Numbered from the stretch's first letter, positions 16,970 through 25,998 are shown. The stretch: DNA of 64,000 bases from Rarobacter faecitabidus (GCF_006716265.1 NZ_VFOS01000002.1:62001-126000), one strand, 5' to 3'. Numbers and translations are program-made. The notes: generated by a model not told the origin, from the letters alone.

Positions 16970-18463
16970 ATGACGTTCGGTAGAAGAATGAAAGCGGCGA
17001 GTCTGGCCGTCAGCGTGATGCTGCTGAGTTCCATGACGATGGCCGGGACCGCGCAGGCCAGGGAAGTGGTCGTTGCGCGCACTGCGGAGATCTCGTTCTC
17101 CTACGGCGACCCGCCCGTCGGATCGCCGAAAGTTGAGTCGGTGCAGGTGCGCCAGGACGTCACGGCATCGACCGTGACCTCGACCATCAAATACGAAACG
17201 GTGGTGCCCTCGGGCGACATCACGGACACCCAGGTCTACTTCGGCACCTTCGACGGAACGGTATGCCGGGCGAGTTTCGCCATGGCCGGCCGGCCGGGAC
17301 AGTCCGGCCATCACGCCGCGTTCCTACCGAGCACGGCGGTGACCTCGTCCATAACCGTGAGCGGGACCACGACGACGGTGCGGGCGTCGGGAAATGCAAA
17401 ACTCGGCAGCACGAAATGGACCTGCGTCTATTTCGTGACGGTGAAGGAAGGCACGTCGTATCAGACGGGATCGTGGGAACGGCTCGATGAACAGAGCGTC
17501 GAGATTCCCGAGCTGGCAATTCAGACGGACGCGACAGTCGCGGCCAAGAACGGCAAATGGGCCAAGGTGAAGGTCAAGGTGCAGAACGCCTCGCGCGCGA
17601 CCGCCAAGAACGTGACGGTGAAACTGAGCGGATCAAAGTTGAAACTCTCGGCCAAGACGGTCAAGTTCTCGTCGATCGGCCCCTGGAAAGTCGTGACCAA
17701 GACGATCAAGGTGCGGCTGACCGGAAACAAGACGCGCAAACTCAAGATCAAGGCGAACGTGCCCGGCGGAGTGGGGGATTCGTCCTCGGTTCAGGTGCTG
17801 CGCTACAAGAAGACGACCACGCTCAAGTCGCTGGCCGGCCGCTACTTCTGGGGCGCCGACTCGAGCCTGGACCAGGCCTGGCAGCCGCGCGGCGTGTACT
17901 TCGTCAACAAGAAATGGGCATACGTCGGCGTGCCTGCCAAGGGGCTGCCGAAGAAGTGCAAGACGAAGAAGAAGGAGTGCCAGCGCTACACGTACAACGC
18001 CAAGACAGGCAAGGTCAAGGTCGGCAAGTCCAAGGGAACTGTCGACTCTAAGGGCTTGAACCTGAAGGTCGACAAGGCGAACAAGTACTACTGGCCGGCG
18101 CAGGCCCCGAAGAAGGGATCGCGCCTGCACGTCTCCCTGAGGCACCAGGGGGCCAGCGGCTGTGGCTACGGCTTCGGCAAGATCTGCCACACCTATACCT
18201 GGTACCTCACCCTCGGCAAGAACGGAAAGTTCAGCGAGGCCAGCCAGTCGACGACGAATTGGAGCGTGCCCACGGACGGCTGGTATGTCGGCAGCAATGA
18301 CACGAAGGGCAAGTACCGGATACTCGGCGGCGGGCGCATCGAACTGAAGTACGCCAACGGCAAGAAGGTCATACGGACCATCGCGGTCTTCACCGACGCG
18401 CGCGAAAAGCCGTCGCCGCGCTACGAAGGGCTGCTGCTCGGCGGGACCAAGTACTACTACTAA
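16970..18463 (+). CDS. Secreted lysine-rich protein of unknown function
   Basis: A 497-residue exported protein. A signal peptide with hydrophobic core SLAVSVMLLSSMTMAG ends near AQA/R. Residues about 30-170 form a beta-rich domain with one cysteine pair. Residues about 180-280 look like a CARDB/DUF11-type Ig domain (VKVKVQNASRATAKNVTVKL). The C-terminal part (about 290-497) holds GRYFWGADSSLDQAWQPRGV, clusters of Lys (PKKCKTKKKECQ) with paired cysteines, and a tail ending in YYY. High lysine content suggests an extracellular, surface-binding role; no enzyme motif was recognised. GGGAGG lies about 8 bases before the ATG. Confidence 0.7.
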   Translation: MTFGRRMKAASLAVSVMLLSSMTMAGTAQAREVVVARTAEISFSYGDPPVGSPKVESVQVRQDVTASTVTSTIKYETVVPSGDITDTQVYFGTFDGTVCRASFAMAGRPGQSGHHAAFLPSTAVTSSITVSGTTTTVRASGNAKLGSTKWTCVYFVTVKEGTSYQTGSWERLDEQSVEIPELAIQTDATVAAKNGKWAKVKVKVQNASRATAKNVTVKLSGSKLKLSAKTVKFSSIGPWKVVTKTIKVRLTGNKTRKLKIKANVPGGVGDSSSVQVLRYKKTTTLKSLAGRYFWGADSSLDQAWQPRGVYFVNKKWAYVGVPAKGLPKKCKTKKKECQRYTYNAKTGKVKVGKSKGTVDSKGLNLKVDKANKYYWPAQAPKKGSRLHVSLRHQGASGCGYGFGKICHTYTWYLTLGKNGKFSEASQSTTNWSVPTDGWYVGSNDTKGKYRILGGGRIELKYANGKKVIRTIAVFTDAREKPSPRYEGLLLGGTKYYY

Positions 18464-18492
18464 AGGGTCCATTGCCTGCGACGTCGATTCGT

Positions 18493-19428
18493 CTACGGCA
18501 CGATGTGCCCGGCGGCGCGGAACAGGCCGTACCACTGCGCGCGCGTCAGCGGGATCTCGGAACCGGCGGCGGCCTCGGCGACGCGGTCGGCGCGCGTGGT
18601 GCCCAGTACCACCTGCATGTTCGCGGGATGACGGGTGATCCAGGCAGTCGCGATCGAGGTCGGGGTGACTCCGTACTCAGCGGCGAGCCGCTGGAGTTCC
18701 GCGTTCAGCTCGGGGTAGTCCGGCGAACCGATGAACGGGCCGGTGAAGAAGCCCGCCTGATAGGGCGACCACGCCTGCAGCGTGATGTCGTGCAAGCGGC
18801 AGTAGTCCACAATGCCGCCGCCATCGAGGGTGATCGACTGGCTCTCGGCCTCCATGTTCATCGACACGCCCTGGGCGATGATCGTCGAGTGCGTGATCGA
18901 CAACTGGACCTGATTGGCGACGATGGGCTCGTCCACGAACTTGCGAAGAAGGTCGATCTGCCGCGGAGTGTGGTTGGAGACGCCGAATGCCCGCACCTTG
19001 CCCGCCGCCTTGAGGTCGGCGAAGGCGCGGGCGACCTCCTCGGGCTCCACCAGCGCGTCCGGACGGTGGAGCAGCAGAATGTCGATGTAGTCGGTGTTCA
19101 GGGCGGTGAGTGAGCCCTCGACCTGGCGAACCAGGTGCTCATAGGAGTAGTCGAAATAGGGGCCGTCCGGGACGATGCCCGCCTTGGTCTGGAGTGTGAT
19201 CTCGGCGCGCTCGGCGGGGGTGAGTTGCAGCGCCTTGGCGAAGCGTTCCTCGCAACCGTGAATCGTCGGACCGTAGACATCGGCGTGGTCGAAGAAGTCG
19301 ATGCCGTTGTCGCGCGCGGAGCGAACCAGGTCGCGGATTTCGTCGTCCGTCTTCTCGTGAATCCGCATCACGCCGAGCACCACGTTCGGCGCGGTGATAT
19401 CGGTTCCGGTCAGGGTAATTCGCTTCAT
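18493..19428 (-). CDS. Aldo/keto reductase, YdhF-like
   Basis: A 311-residue NADPH-dependent reductase of the AKR superfamily. The catalytic tetrad is visible: Asp and Tyr in FDHADVYGPT, Lys in LQTKAGIV and His in LLLHRPDAL. The SNHTPRQIDLL and VLGTTRADRVAEAA segments complete the barrel and cofactor site. The GxMRI start and the overall layout match the E. coli YdhF-like branch. It reduces carbonyl compounds; the substrate is unknown. GAGGAAGAGG precedes the ATG. It is convergent with the secreted protein gene, 29 bases away. Confidence 0.9.
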   Translation of the reverse strand: MKRITLTGTDITAPNVVLGVMRIHEKTDDEIRDLVRSARDNGIDFFDHADVYGPTIHGCEERFAKALQLTPAERAEITLQTKAGIVPDGPYFDYSYEHLVRQVEGSLTALNTDYIDILLLHRPDALVEPEEVARAFADLKAAGKVRAFGVSNHTPRQIDLLRKFVDEPIVANQVQLSITHSTIIAQGVSMNMEAESQSITLDGGGIVDYCRLHDITLQAWSPYQAGFFTGPFIGSPDYPELNAELQRLAAEYGVTPTSIATAWITRHPANMQVVLGTTRADRVAEAAAGSEIPLTRAQWYGLFRAAGHIVP

Positions 19429-19572
19429 CGTCGATTCCTCTTCCTCGATGCGGTGCGCGACGCCTCGTCGCGCGGTCCCCTACTGACGATACGTCTCTGG
19501 GCTGAAGGTTGACAGCGCTGGTGCCGCAACGACGACACGGCAGAGGGCTGCTGGCGGCTAGGCGGCCGGGTG

Positions 19573-19935
19573 TCACGCCAGCATCACCCCGATGGCAATC
19601 AGCGTTCCCGCGACGACGATTCCACCGGCGAGCATCACCAGCGCAAAAGTGCCGGGCAGGGGCTCGCCTAGGCGCATCGCACGCTCGCGCCGCATCCATC
19701 CCGCGAAGGCCAGTGCGGCGGCAACGACGCCGAGTATGAGCAAGACGAGCGCGGCCGCGAACTGCAGACCGGGCGGCATCGGCAGCTCTATCGTTTCCAG
19801 CGCCACACCGCCGGCGATCAGCGCGAGCGCGGTGCGCGCCCAGGCGAGGAAGGTGCGCTCGTTCGCGAGCGTGAACCTCGGGTCGGGGTCCTCGCCCGCG
19901 CGGTAGACGTAGTCGGGAAAACGGCGGTCGGTCAC
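19573..19935 (-). CDS. DUF202 (YidH-like) membrane protein
   Basis: A 120-residue protein starting at GTG 19935, with TACGCT exactly six bases upstream, which fits a leaderless transcript. The DUF202 signature NERTFLAWARTALALIAGGV is followed by two more membrane segments (about 52-75 and 95-118). From general knowledge the family includes YidH and resembles a domain of yeast Vtc proteins; its function in bacteria is not established. Confidence 0.82.
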   Translation of the reverse strand: MTDRRFPDYVYRAGEDPDPRFTLANERTFLAWARTALALIAGGVALETIELPMPPGLQFAAALVLLILGVVAAALAFAGWMRRERAMRLGEPLPGTFALVMLAGGIVVAGTLIAIGVMLA

Positions 19936-19973
19936 GCGGCCAGCGTAGGCGGCCCGGGTGAACGGGAGGTGGC

Positions 19974-20006
19974 GGGGACGGGTGCGCGTGAGTCGCACCC
20001 GTCCCC
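19974..20006 (-). terminator. Hairpin terminator after the GNAT gene
   Basis: A perfect 13-base-pair stem GGGGACGGGTGCG/CGCACCCGTCCCC encloses a 7-base loop. It begins about 12 bases past the minus-strand stop of the GNAT gene and separates it from the DUF202 gene. Confidence 0.75.
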
Positions 20007-20017
20007 GAGTCCGCTGC

Positions 20018-20530
20018 CTAGCCCCGCGCCAGAACCGCCAAGCGCTCACCGTCCAGCACGTACGTGGTCCAGTCCGTCTGCCCGTGGCCGCCGATCGCGT
20101 TGTAGATGTCGATCGAGGGCTGGTTCCAGTTGAGGACGGCCCAGTTCAGGCGCGTGTACCCGCGCTCGACGCAGATGCTCGCCAGCTGGCGCAGTAGTGC
20201 CTTACCGTAGCCGCGCCCGCGATGGGCGGGCCGCACGTAGAAGTCCTCGAGGTAGATACCCGCGCGTCCCGTCCAAGTCGAGTAGTTGATGAACCAGATG
20301 GCGGTCCCGACGATCTCGCCGTCCAGTTCGATGACATGTGCGAACACCTTCGGGTCGTCCTCGAACAGGGTCTCGCGCAGCATCGCGGGGGTGTTCTTCA
20401 CCGCATCGGGCTCGCGTTCGTAGTCGGCGAGTTCCTGGATGAGGACGAGTATCCCCTCCTCGTCCCCGGGGCGGGCGGGGCGCAGGATGGCACCGCCGGT
20501 AAGGGGTCGGTCTTGGGTGGGTGCGGTCAT
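20018..20530 (-). CDS. GNAT family N-acetyltransferase, diamine acetyltransferase-like
   Basis: A 170-residue acetyltransferase. ILRPARPGDEEGILVLIQEL at the front, YLEDFYVRPAHRGRGYGKAL with the acetyl-CoA loop RGRGYG, and WAVLNWNQPSIDIYNAIGG at the end match the spermidine/diamine N-acetyltransferase-like branch. It would acetylate a small amine or a thialysine-like compound; the substrate is not certain. TAAACT lies six bases before the ATG, so the transcript is probably leaderless. Confidence 0.87.
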   Translation of the reverse strand: MTAPTQDRPLTGGAILRPARPGDEEGILVLIQELADYEREPDAVKNTPAMLRETLFEDDPKVFAHVIELDGEIVGTAIWFINYSTWTGRAGIYLEDFYVRPAHRGRGYGKALLRQLASICVERGYTRLNWAVLNWNQPSIDIYNAIGGHGQTDWTTYVLDGERLAVLARG

Positions 20531-20582
20531 CGTGCCAGTTTATCGATCGGGTCGGTACTGGCCGTCGCGATAGCGTAGGGGT

Positions 20583-20831
20583 ATGGATGCAGATCTCAAC
20601 CTCGAAAGCGTCGAGGACGGAGTCATGGTGCTGGCGGCCGCTCAGCTGATGAAGCGCGGCCTTGAGTTCTCGGTGGGGAAGAATCCCGACCGCGGCTATG
20701 TGCTGGTGGGAGAGGACGAGTCCTTCAAACTCTGGCTCGACGAACTCACGAAGCGGGCACGCGCACTCGATCGTGCGCAGTGGCCCGCCTTGATCGCCAC
20801 GTGGGCCGAGCAGAACGCGCCGAAGGCGTAA
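20583..20831 (+). CDS. Small protein of unknown function
   Basis: An 82-residue soluble, slightly acidic protein with no recognised domain; the middle (GKNPDRGYVLVGEDESFKLW) suggests a short beta hairpin and the C-terminus a helix ending in LIATWAEQNAPKA. It is supported as real by its start: TAGCGT lies six bases upstream of the ATG, the leaderless arrangement used by several neighbours, and it faces away from the GNAT gene. It may share a transcript with the following HTH_42 gene, which has its own similar promoter. Confidence 0.6.
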   Translation: MDADLNLESVEDGVMVLAAAQLMKRGLEFSVGKNPDRGYVLVGEDESFKLWLDELTKRARALDRAQWPALIATWAEQNAPKA

Positions 20832-20872
20832 CCGTTCGGCCCGCTGTCGTATGTCGCCCGTAGGGTGGGTCC

Positions 20873-22033
20873 GTGGAATCGAAGACAGTGGAACTGACGA
20901 CGGCGCAGGTTCGCGCCCTACGGCTACGCGCGCTGGGGCTGGTCGGAGAGCCCATTCATGGCGAGGACGGGACGCAGCGGGCGCTCGCGGTCAGCCGGCA
21001 CATGCTGGCGATGCAGGGACAGGACCAGATCGGCGTTCTCTGGGCCATCGGGCAGCGCGCGAACGCGACGGTGGACGAGGTCCGCTCCGCTTTCCGTCCC
21101 GGCGGGCTGGTCCGCAACTGGCCGATGCGCGGCACGGTGCACGCGATGGCCGGCGAGGACGTTGGCTGGATCCAATCCCTCACCACTGACAGGCTCATCG
21201 GCTCGCAGGCGCAGCGCCGTCGCGAGACCATCGGGCTGGAACTTGCCACCATTGAATCGGCGCGCGAAATCGCGACCGAAGTGCTCGTCCGAAATCCGCT
21301 GACCAGGGACGAATTCTTCGCCGCCCTCGCGCAGCGCGGCATCGAGGTGCTCGGCCCGCAGCGGTACCACGTCGTGTGGTATCTGGCGCAGACCGGCACT
21401 ATCGGGTTGGGGCCGTTCCTCGGCGGCCGGAACGATCAGGGGCTCGTCCTGATGGACGAGTGGGTTCCGGAGCCGCGTCGCCTGGATCGGGACGAGGCCC
21501 TCCGCGAGCTCGCGCTCGGATTCGTGCGGGCGCGCGGGCCGGTCGGCGAGAAGGACCTGGCCTGGTGGACGGGACTGCCGTTGCGCGACATCCGGCAAGG
21601 CATCGCCGCCGCGGGCGACGCCATGGAGCGCGCCACCGGCCCGGATGGCCAGGCGTACCTGATGCCAGCCGGGCTCGCCGATACGGCTGAGTTCGCGTCG
21701 ATCGCCGACGAGTCCACCGTCCACCTCCTGCCCGCATTCGATGAGCATCTGCTCGGCTATACCGAGCGGAGCGCCCACCTCGATCCGCCCCATTTCGCGG
21801 CGCTCGTGCCGGGACGCAATGGCGTGTTCAAGCCCACGGTCGCAGTCGGTGGGGTGTCTGTCGGCACCTGGGGGCGGGCCGGGAAGACGGGAGCGGCGGC
21901 GACCAGGGTCGAGGCCACTCCGTTCGATGCGAAGGCTGCCAAGGTGCTGAAAGGGCGCGCCGTCCGCGCCGGGCTCGCGGTGGCCGTCGCCCGCTACAGT
22001 GAATTCCTGGGGGTCGACATCACGTTGGCGTGA
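20873..22033 (+). CDS. Winged-helix (HTH_42) protein, AlkZ/YcaQ-like DNA glycosylase family
   Basis: A 386-residue protein starting at GTG, with TAGGGT six bases before it. LRLRALGLVGEP and the segment GGLVRNWPMRGTVHAMAGED are characteristic of the winged-helix DNA-binding (HTH_42) family; HLLPAFDEHLLGYTERSAHL and NGVFKPTVAVGGVSVGTW close the fold. Known members include AlkZ and YcaQ, glycosylases that unhook interstrand crosslinks through a QxQ or QxD motif; ARH-MLAMQGQDQIG here contains QGQD near residue 46. Whether this branch is catalytic is unproven. Confidence 0.8.
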   Translation: MESKTVELTTAQVRALRLRALGLVGEPIHGEDGTQRALAVSRHMLAMQGQDQIGVLWAIGQRANATVDEVRSAFRPGGLVRNWPMRGTVHAMAGEDVGWIQSLTTDRLIGSQAQRRRETIGLELATIESAREIATEVLVRNPLTRDEFFAALAQRGIEVLGPQRYHVVWYLAQTGTIGLGPFLGGRNDQGLVLMDEWVPEPRRLDRDEALRELALGFVRARGPVGEKDLAWWTGLPLRDIRQGIAAAGDAMERATGPDGQAYLMPAGLADTAEFASIADESTVHLLPAFDEHLLGYTERSAHLDPPHFAALVPGRNGVFKPTVAVGGVSVGTWGRAGKTGAAATRVEATPFDAKAAKVLKGRAVRAGLAVAVARYSEFLGVDITLA

Positions 22034-22345
22034 TCGGCGGGGTGCCCTGAGTCTTTGCCGAAGTCGCGATAGGGCTCCCCGTCCGTCTGCACTGTGAGAC
22101 GAACGGTTCTGATACTTGAACGTTTAACCATCGGCTGGTTACGTGACGACATGAGCGATGTCTTCTCCCTTCGGTGCGGTGTCCTCCTTGGCGCCGTGGT
22201 GGACAGCGGAGTCCACTCGCCGACACTGCGTCATCGATGTAGTCACCACCCCGGGCTGTTCCTGCAATGGCACGCGGAACATTCCGGCAGGAACCTGGAA
22301 CCAGCCATCCATCAGTGACTACTCGTTGACGGAAGAGGGCTCACC
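22034..22345. promoter_or_regulatory. Gene-free stretch with an inverted repeat
   Basis: No supported ORF. TAACCA (22125-22130) and TGGTTA (22136-22141) form a 6-base inverted repeat with a 5-base centre, a plausible repressor site for the decayed transporter genes that follow. The remaining sequence contains several short GC hairpins but I could not match it to a known riboswitch. Confidence 0.35.
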
Positions 22346-22542
22346 ATGGCCGAGAACAATACACAGGACAACGCCGCATCCACAGGCGCGGTGACGAATG
22401 TACCTGGATCGGTGCGACCGGAGAAATCACGCAAAGGCCTCTAGATCGGAATCGCCGCAGTCGCGGTGATCGCTATCGCGACAGCGATCCTCGTCCCAAA
22501 GCTGACGGGCGATGACAAATCCACCGACGAATACAACCTGGC
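22346..22542 (+). pseudogene. Remnant of an NlpA/MetQ-type substrate-binding protein (N-terminus)
   Basis: From ATG 22346 the frame reads 32 codons of polar sequence (MAENNTQDNAASTGAVTN...) to an in-frame TAG at 22442, then continues IGIAAVAVIAIATAILVPKL, a membrane anchor. A cytoplasmic head before such an anchor is typical of the N-termini of some actinobacterial NlpA-type methionine-binding proteins. The rest of the gene is missing: within 100 bases it joins ABC ATPase sequence in another frame. Stop codon plus deletion mean it is non-functional. Confidence 0.6.
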
Positions 22543-22805
22543 CTCATCGGTCCCAGCGGTTCGGGAAAGACGACGGTGCTGCGTTCTCTCAACGGCCTGG
22601 AAACCCCGAACGCCGGAACGATCGAGGTGCCGGGCGCCGTGTCACTCGACTTCGCGCAGCCCGTCTCCGACTATCACCGCTACGCGCTACGCGCTACGCG
22701 CGATGTCTACCCGCATCAACTCTCCGGTGGGCAACAGCAGCGAGTCGGGATCGTGCGGGCGTTGGCCCTCGAGCCGAAGCTCCTGCTCTTCGACGAGCCG
22801 ACCCC
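22543..22805 (+). pseudogene. Fragment of an amino-acid-type ABC transporter ATPase
   Basis: The frame starts inside the gene at [20 protein letters not shown] (Walker A), keeps the signature [20 protein letters not shown] and Walker B LLLFDEPT, but has only about 50 residues between Walker A and signature, where a real enzyme has about 90. No start codon or N-terminal strands precede it, and after DEPT the sequence loses homology ([12 protein letters not shown]). This is an internally deleted remnant that probably belonged with the NlpA remnant just upstream as one methionine or amino-acid importer. Confidence 0.8.
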
Positions 22806-22863
22806 TCGGGTGACACTGCCACGTATTCGGCAGGCTTGGATTGCCTACGCGGATTCCAGTGGT

Positions 22864-23238
22864 GAGGGAGTACGAGGCTCTCGATGACCGGCGCTCCCTG
22901 GACCAACTCGGTGCCGATATATTCGCCGCAATCCTCACGGCGTATGCATCGTCCAATCAGTTCGCCTCTCCAGCTGCGGTGATCGTTACAATCGCGGGTG
23001 ATTCATCAGGTGTGCCGCCGGGCGTGCGGGTTCTATGGACGGGGAACCGGTATCGCGATCGGTGATCGAGCAGTCCGCCTGCGATTGCGGCACTCAGGTA
23101 GTGAAACAGGACGAGTCGGGTCGCGTGCTCGCCCTTGGTGTGGCCTCGCGCTTCTTCAATCCGCGTCAGCACCGGGCGATTGTTGCACGGGACGGGCACA
23201 CCTGCGTGGGTGGCGATCTGCAGTTGCGATGCGCGTGA
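22864..23238 (+). pseudogene. Remnant of a DUF222/HNH endonuclease (13E12-type) gene
   Basis: Two frames carry consecutive parts of the family. The first reads RRSLDQLGADIFAAILTAYA and SPAAVIVTIAGD; a shift near 23040 moves to the second, which reads SVIEQSACDCGTQVV, then RVLALGVASRFFNPRQHRAI and ARDGHTC. In intact genes the pattern LDxGRxxRLFTPxQRRALxxRDxxC is followed by PGCDxxxxxCxxHH, but here it ends at once. Start, N-terminal DUF222 part and HNH catalytic end are all missing. This family is multicopy and recombinogenic in actinobacteria. Confidence 0.75.
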
Positions 23239-23296
23239 GGGGGCACGACATGGGCAAAATAACCAGGAGCGGCCGTGTTCTGGCTATAGTCGGGCC

Positions 23297-24316
23297 ATGA
23301 GCTACCTCGATGACATCAAGGAACAGCCCGCAGCGTTGCGACGCTTTGTGCAAGGAACGGAGCGGATCGCGCTCCCAGGCGCCCGAGCAGCATATGACCG
23401 CATCATTCTCACCGGCATGGGAGGATCGCACTTCGCCAACTACTACCTGTGGCGTGCGCTTGCCTCGCAGGGCATCGACACTCAGTGGGTCGCCAGCGAC
23501 GAACTCCTGTCCTGGGGCGACCTGCCGGCTGGTCAGCAGACACTGGTGATCGCGGTATCGCAGTCCGGCGGAAGCGGTGAGGTCGTAACGTGGGCGAAGC
23601 GCCACGCGGGACGCAGTGACATCGACATCCTTGCCGTGACCAACAATCCCGAGGCACGCGAACTGCTCGGCACTGCGCGCGCGAGTGTCCAGATCGTCGC
23701 CGGTCCCGAGGAAACGGTCAGCACAAAGACGTACCTCAACACGCTCGCGGCCGGCCGGCTGATCGCCGACGCCATCGCAGGGCAGGATCCCGCAAGCACC
23801 CGAGAGGAACTCGTCCAGGTCGCCGACGGCATCGAGGCATACCTGGATGGTCCATGGCACGCGTCCATCGCTCCGCTCATCGCCGCCGATGGCGAAGCGA
23901 AATCTCGCATCGTCGTGGGCCGCGATGCCGCGATCGGCACCGCACTGCAGGGCGCCCTCATCATCAAGGAAGCCGCCAAGGTCCAGTACGAGGCCTTGTC
24001 CGCCGGACAGTTCCGCCACGGTCCGCTGGACCTCGCCGACCCGAGTCTGCTCATCTGGCTCTTCACCGGTGGATCGGCAACCGCGGAGCAGGACGAGAAA
24101 ATGGTGCGAGAGCTGGTCGGTCACGGCGCGCGCGTCGTTACCTCGGGATCTGCGTATGACGGCGTGCCCCAAATCGAGTTACCAGCGACTCCAGCGGGCT
24201 ACGAGGAGTTCGGTGCGATCGTGCCCATCGAACTCGCGACGATCCCGCTCGCCGAGATTCGAGGGCTCGTCCCCGGCGAATTTCGCCACAACCAGAAGGT
24301 GACCACGGACCTCTAA
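23297..24316 (+). CDS. SIS domain sugar-phosphate isomerase/deaminase-like protein
   Basis: A 339-residue protein with two SIS domains. TGMGGSHFANYYLWRALASQ and VIAVSQSGGSGEVVTWAKR form the phosphosugar pocket of the first; IVVGRDAAIGTALQGALIIK and QYEALSAGQFRHGPLDLADP that of the second. This layout matches the isomerase half of GlmS and AgaS/FrlB-type deglycases or deaminases. It lacks the glutaminase half. TATAGT lies six bases before the ATG, fitting a leaderless start. The ROK kinase follows after 11 bases, so the pair probably processes an amino or phosphorylated sugar. Confidence 0.85.
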   Translation: MSYLDDIKEQPAALRRFVQGTERIALPGARAAYDRIILTGMGGSHFANYYLWRALASQGIDTQWVASDELLSWGDLPAGQQTLVIAVSQSGGSGEVVTWAKRHAGRSDIDILAVTNNPEARELLGTARASVQIVAGPEETVSTKTYLNTLAAGRLIADAIAGQDPASTREELVQVADGIEAYLDGPWHASIAPLIAADGEAKSRIVVGRDAAIGTALQGALIIKEAAKVQYEALSAGQFRHGPLDLADPSLLIWLFTGGSATAEQDEKMVRELVGHGARVVTSGSAYDGVPQIELPATPAGYEEFGAIVPIELATIPLAEIRGLVPGEFRHNQKVTTDL

Positions 24317-24327
24317 GGAGACCTGCT

Positions 24328-25248
24328 ATGGCGACTCACGTGATCGGAATCGATCTGGGTGGCACCAATCTGCGTGCCGGCCTGTTCGAGGGCAAGTCGC
24401 TCGTGCGAAGTGAGACGATTCCCTCGCGACTCAGGCCGGGGACGTCGCGTGATGCGAAAGCGCTCGCTGACATCGTCGAGCAGCTGATCCGCAAACTGGT
24501 CGCAGGCAGCTCTTGGGCCCCGACGGGCATAGCGGCCATCGGGGTCGTGGCATCGGGACCCATCGATGCGGCTAGCGGGGTGATTCTCAACGACTTCACG
24601 CTGCCGGATTGGTCCGGTGTGCCGTGGCTCGGCGAACTCGGTGATCGGTTCGGCGTACCTACGCCGATCGAGAATGATGCGATGGGTGCGTTGATCGGAG
24701 AGGTGGGCGCGGGAGCCGCAAGAGGCGCTGACGTCGCGGCGATGGTCACGCTCGGAACGGGTATCGGAGTGGCGGTGCACTCGTCGTCCACCGGTCCGAT
24801 GCGGGGCACGCGTGGGTGCCACCCTGAAGGTGGCCACGTCCCCATCGGCCTGCCCCCGGCCGGCATTCAGTCCGTACCCGATTGCTATTGCGGAATCCGG
24901 GGTTGCTTCGAATCGGTGGCGAGCGGGGAGGCATTGCATTCGCTCTGGACGAGTCCCGCCGGCGAGATCGACTGGCTCGGCTACGGGCGGGCGGTCCTGC
25001 GAGGCCTGCAGTTCGTCGCACGCGCCTTCGGCCCTGACCTGATCGTGATCGGCGGTGGAGTCGCTGACCGTTTCGATCAATTCTGCGATCCCGTCTACGA
25101 ATGGTTCGGAGGCGGCCCGCGGCACGATTGGCCCATGGCAGACGAGATGGGAGTGCCCGGCGGCACCAGAATCGTGCGGGCTGCGCTCGATGAACCAGGA
25201 CTGCACGGCGCGGCGGCCATCGCCTACCAAGCAAGCACGGCCCGATGA
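24328..25248 (+). CDS. ROK family sugar kinase
   Basis: A 306-residue kinase. GIDLGGTNLRAGLFEG is the first phosphate motif, LPDWSGVPWLGEL and IENDAMGALIGEVGAGA hold the sugar-binding and catalytic Asp region, TLGTGIGVAV is the second phosphate motif, and GCHPEGGHVPIGL with CYCGIRGCFESVASG forms the ROK zinc site. It would phosphorylate glucose, N-acetylglucosamine, mannose or a similar sugar. AAGGAGACC precedes the ATG. It shares an operon with the SIS gene, which would act on the phosphorylated product. No transporter for the sugar remains next to it. Confidence 0.88.
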   Translation: MATHVIGIDLGGTNLRAGLFEGKSLVRSETIPSRLRPGTSRDAKALADIVEQLIRKLVAGSSWAPTGIAAIGVVASGPIDAASGVILNDFTLPDWSGVPWLGELGDRFGVPTPIENDAMGALIGEVGAGAARGADVAAMVTLGTGIGVAVHSSSTGPMRGTRGCHPEGGHVPIGLPPAGIQSVPDCYCGIRGCFESVASGEALHSLWTSPAGEIDWLGYGRAVLRGLQFVARAFGPDLIVIGGGVADRFDQFCDPVYEWFGGGPRHDWPMADEMGVPGGTRIVRAALDEPGLHGAAAIAYQASTAR

Positions 25249-25352
25249 GTCTTGGTTTTCGCTAGCCTCTTACGCGAGCGAGGTGTGGCACGCCCATCGT
25301 GCCCGCAGGTGTCAGCCCGGGTGTGAAATCAGGCACGAACCGGTGCCAGCCC

Positions 25353-25700
25353 TCAGTGGGGAAGCGCGGCGTTCAGCATGGATCGCCACTGCGCGAATAG
25401 CTTCCGCTCACGATTCATGCCGATAAGGCCTGCCGCCATGCCGGACGTCGTCGAAATCATGCGGAGCACCGATCCGCCCTGCTCCCCGAGAAAAATGGAG
25501 ATGTCGTAACGCACGTGCGGCTTGCTCTTGCCCGCGAACGCGCCGAATGCAATGCTCGACGACTTCGATCCGCATTCCACGGTCGCGGAATACTCACCTG
25601 TGATCGTCACAGTGGATCCATTCGCCGCGAACGCGTTGAACGCGAGATTGCGCGCTGTTTACGGGATCGGCTGTGGTGTGGAGATCGAGTTCTGCCATGA
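25353..25700 (-). pseudogene. Frameshifted gene of unknown function
   Basis: On the minus strand an ATG near 25700 opens MAELDLHTTADP, but the continuation that looks like the same protein (ARNLAFNAFAANGSTVTITG, EYSATVECGSKSSS) is in another frame and is closed upstream by a TAA near 25663. The second frame runs on to FAQWRSMLNAALPH and a stop at 25353. Joining the two by one indel would give a protein of about 115 residues. The alternative is an 85-residue protein starting at GTG 25610. No domain is recognised. Confidence 0.45.
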
Positions 25701-25998
25701 GGAGAATCTCCTGAAGGCGCGGACGCAGAATGCCTGGGCTCGTGGCCGGCACGTCGGAATCCACCCAGGAATCCTATCGGCTACCTGGCCTTTGCGCCGG
25801 CCACGGCCGCGCGTGGCCAGTTCAGATGCCCCCAGTAGCTGGCCACATTCCGCGCAGCGTGTCGCTACCGCCACCCGAGACTCGCTCGTGCGAAAGTATC
25901 GGGGTCACTCCGCTGAGACGCGATGACAGCCCACGAGATGCCCGACGCCGTCGATATCACGGAAATCGACGGCTCGGGCGGGCCATCTTGGGCAGCAA
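25701..25998. other. Gene-free stretch
   Basis: Only shadow frames are open here. One minus-strand frame contains CAECGQLLGASELATRGRGR, which looks like half a zinc ribbon, but it has no second cysteine pair and no plausible start. I see no RNA gene or clear terminator. Confidence 0.35.

Noticed and set aside
22034-22345. SAM-type riboswitch before the NlpA remnant
   Set aside because: Such importers are often under SAM riboswitches, but I could not find the conserved core sequences or a consistent fold.
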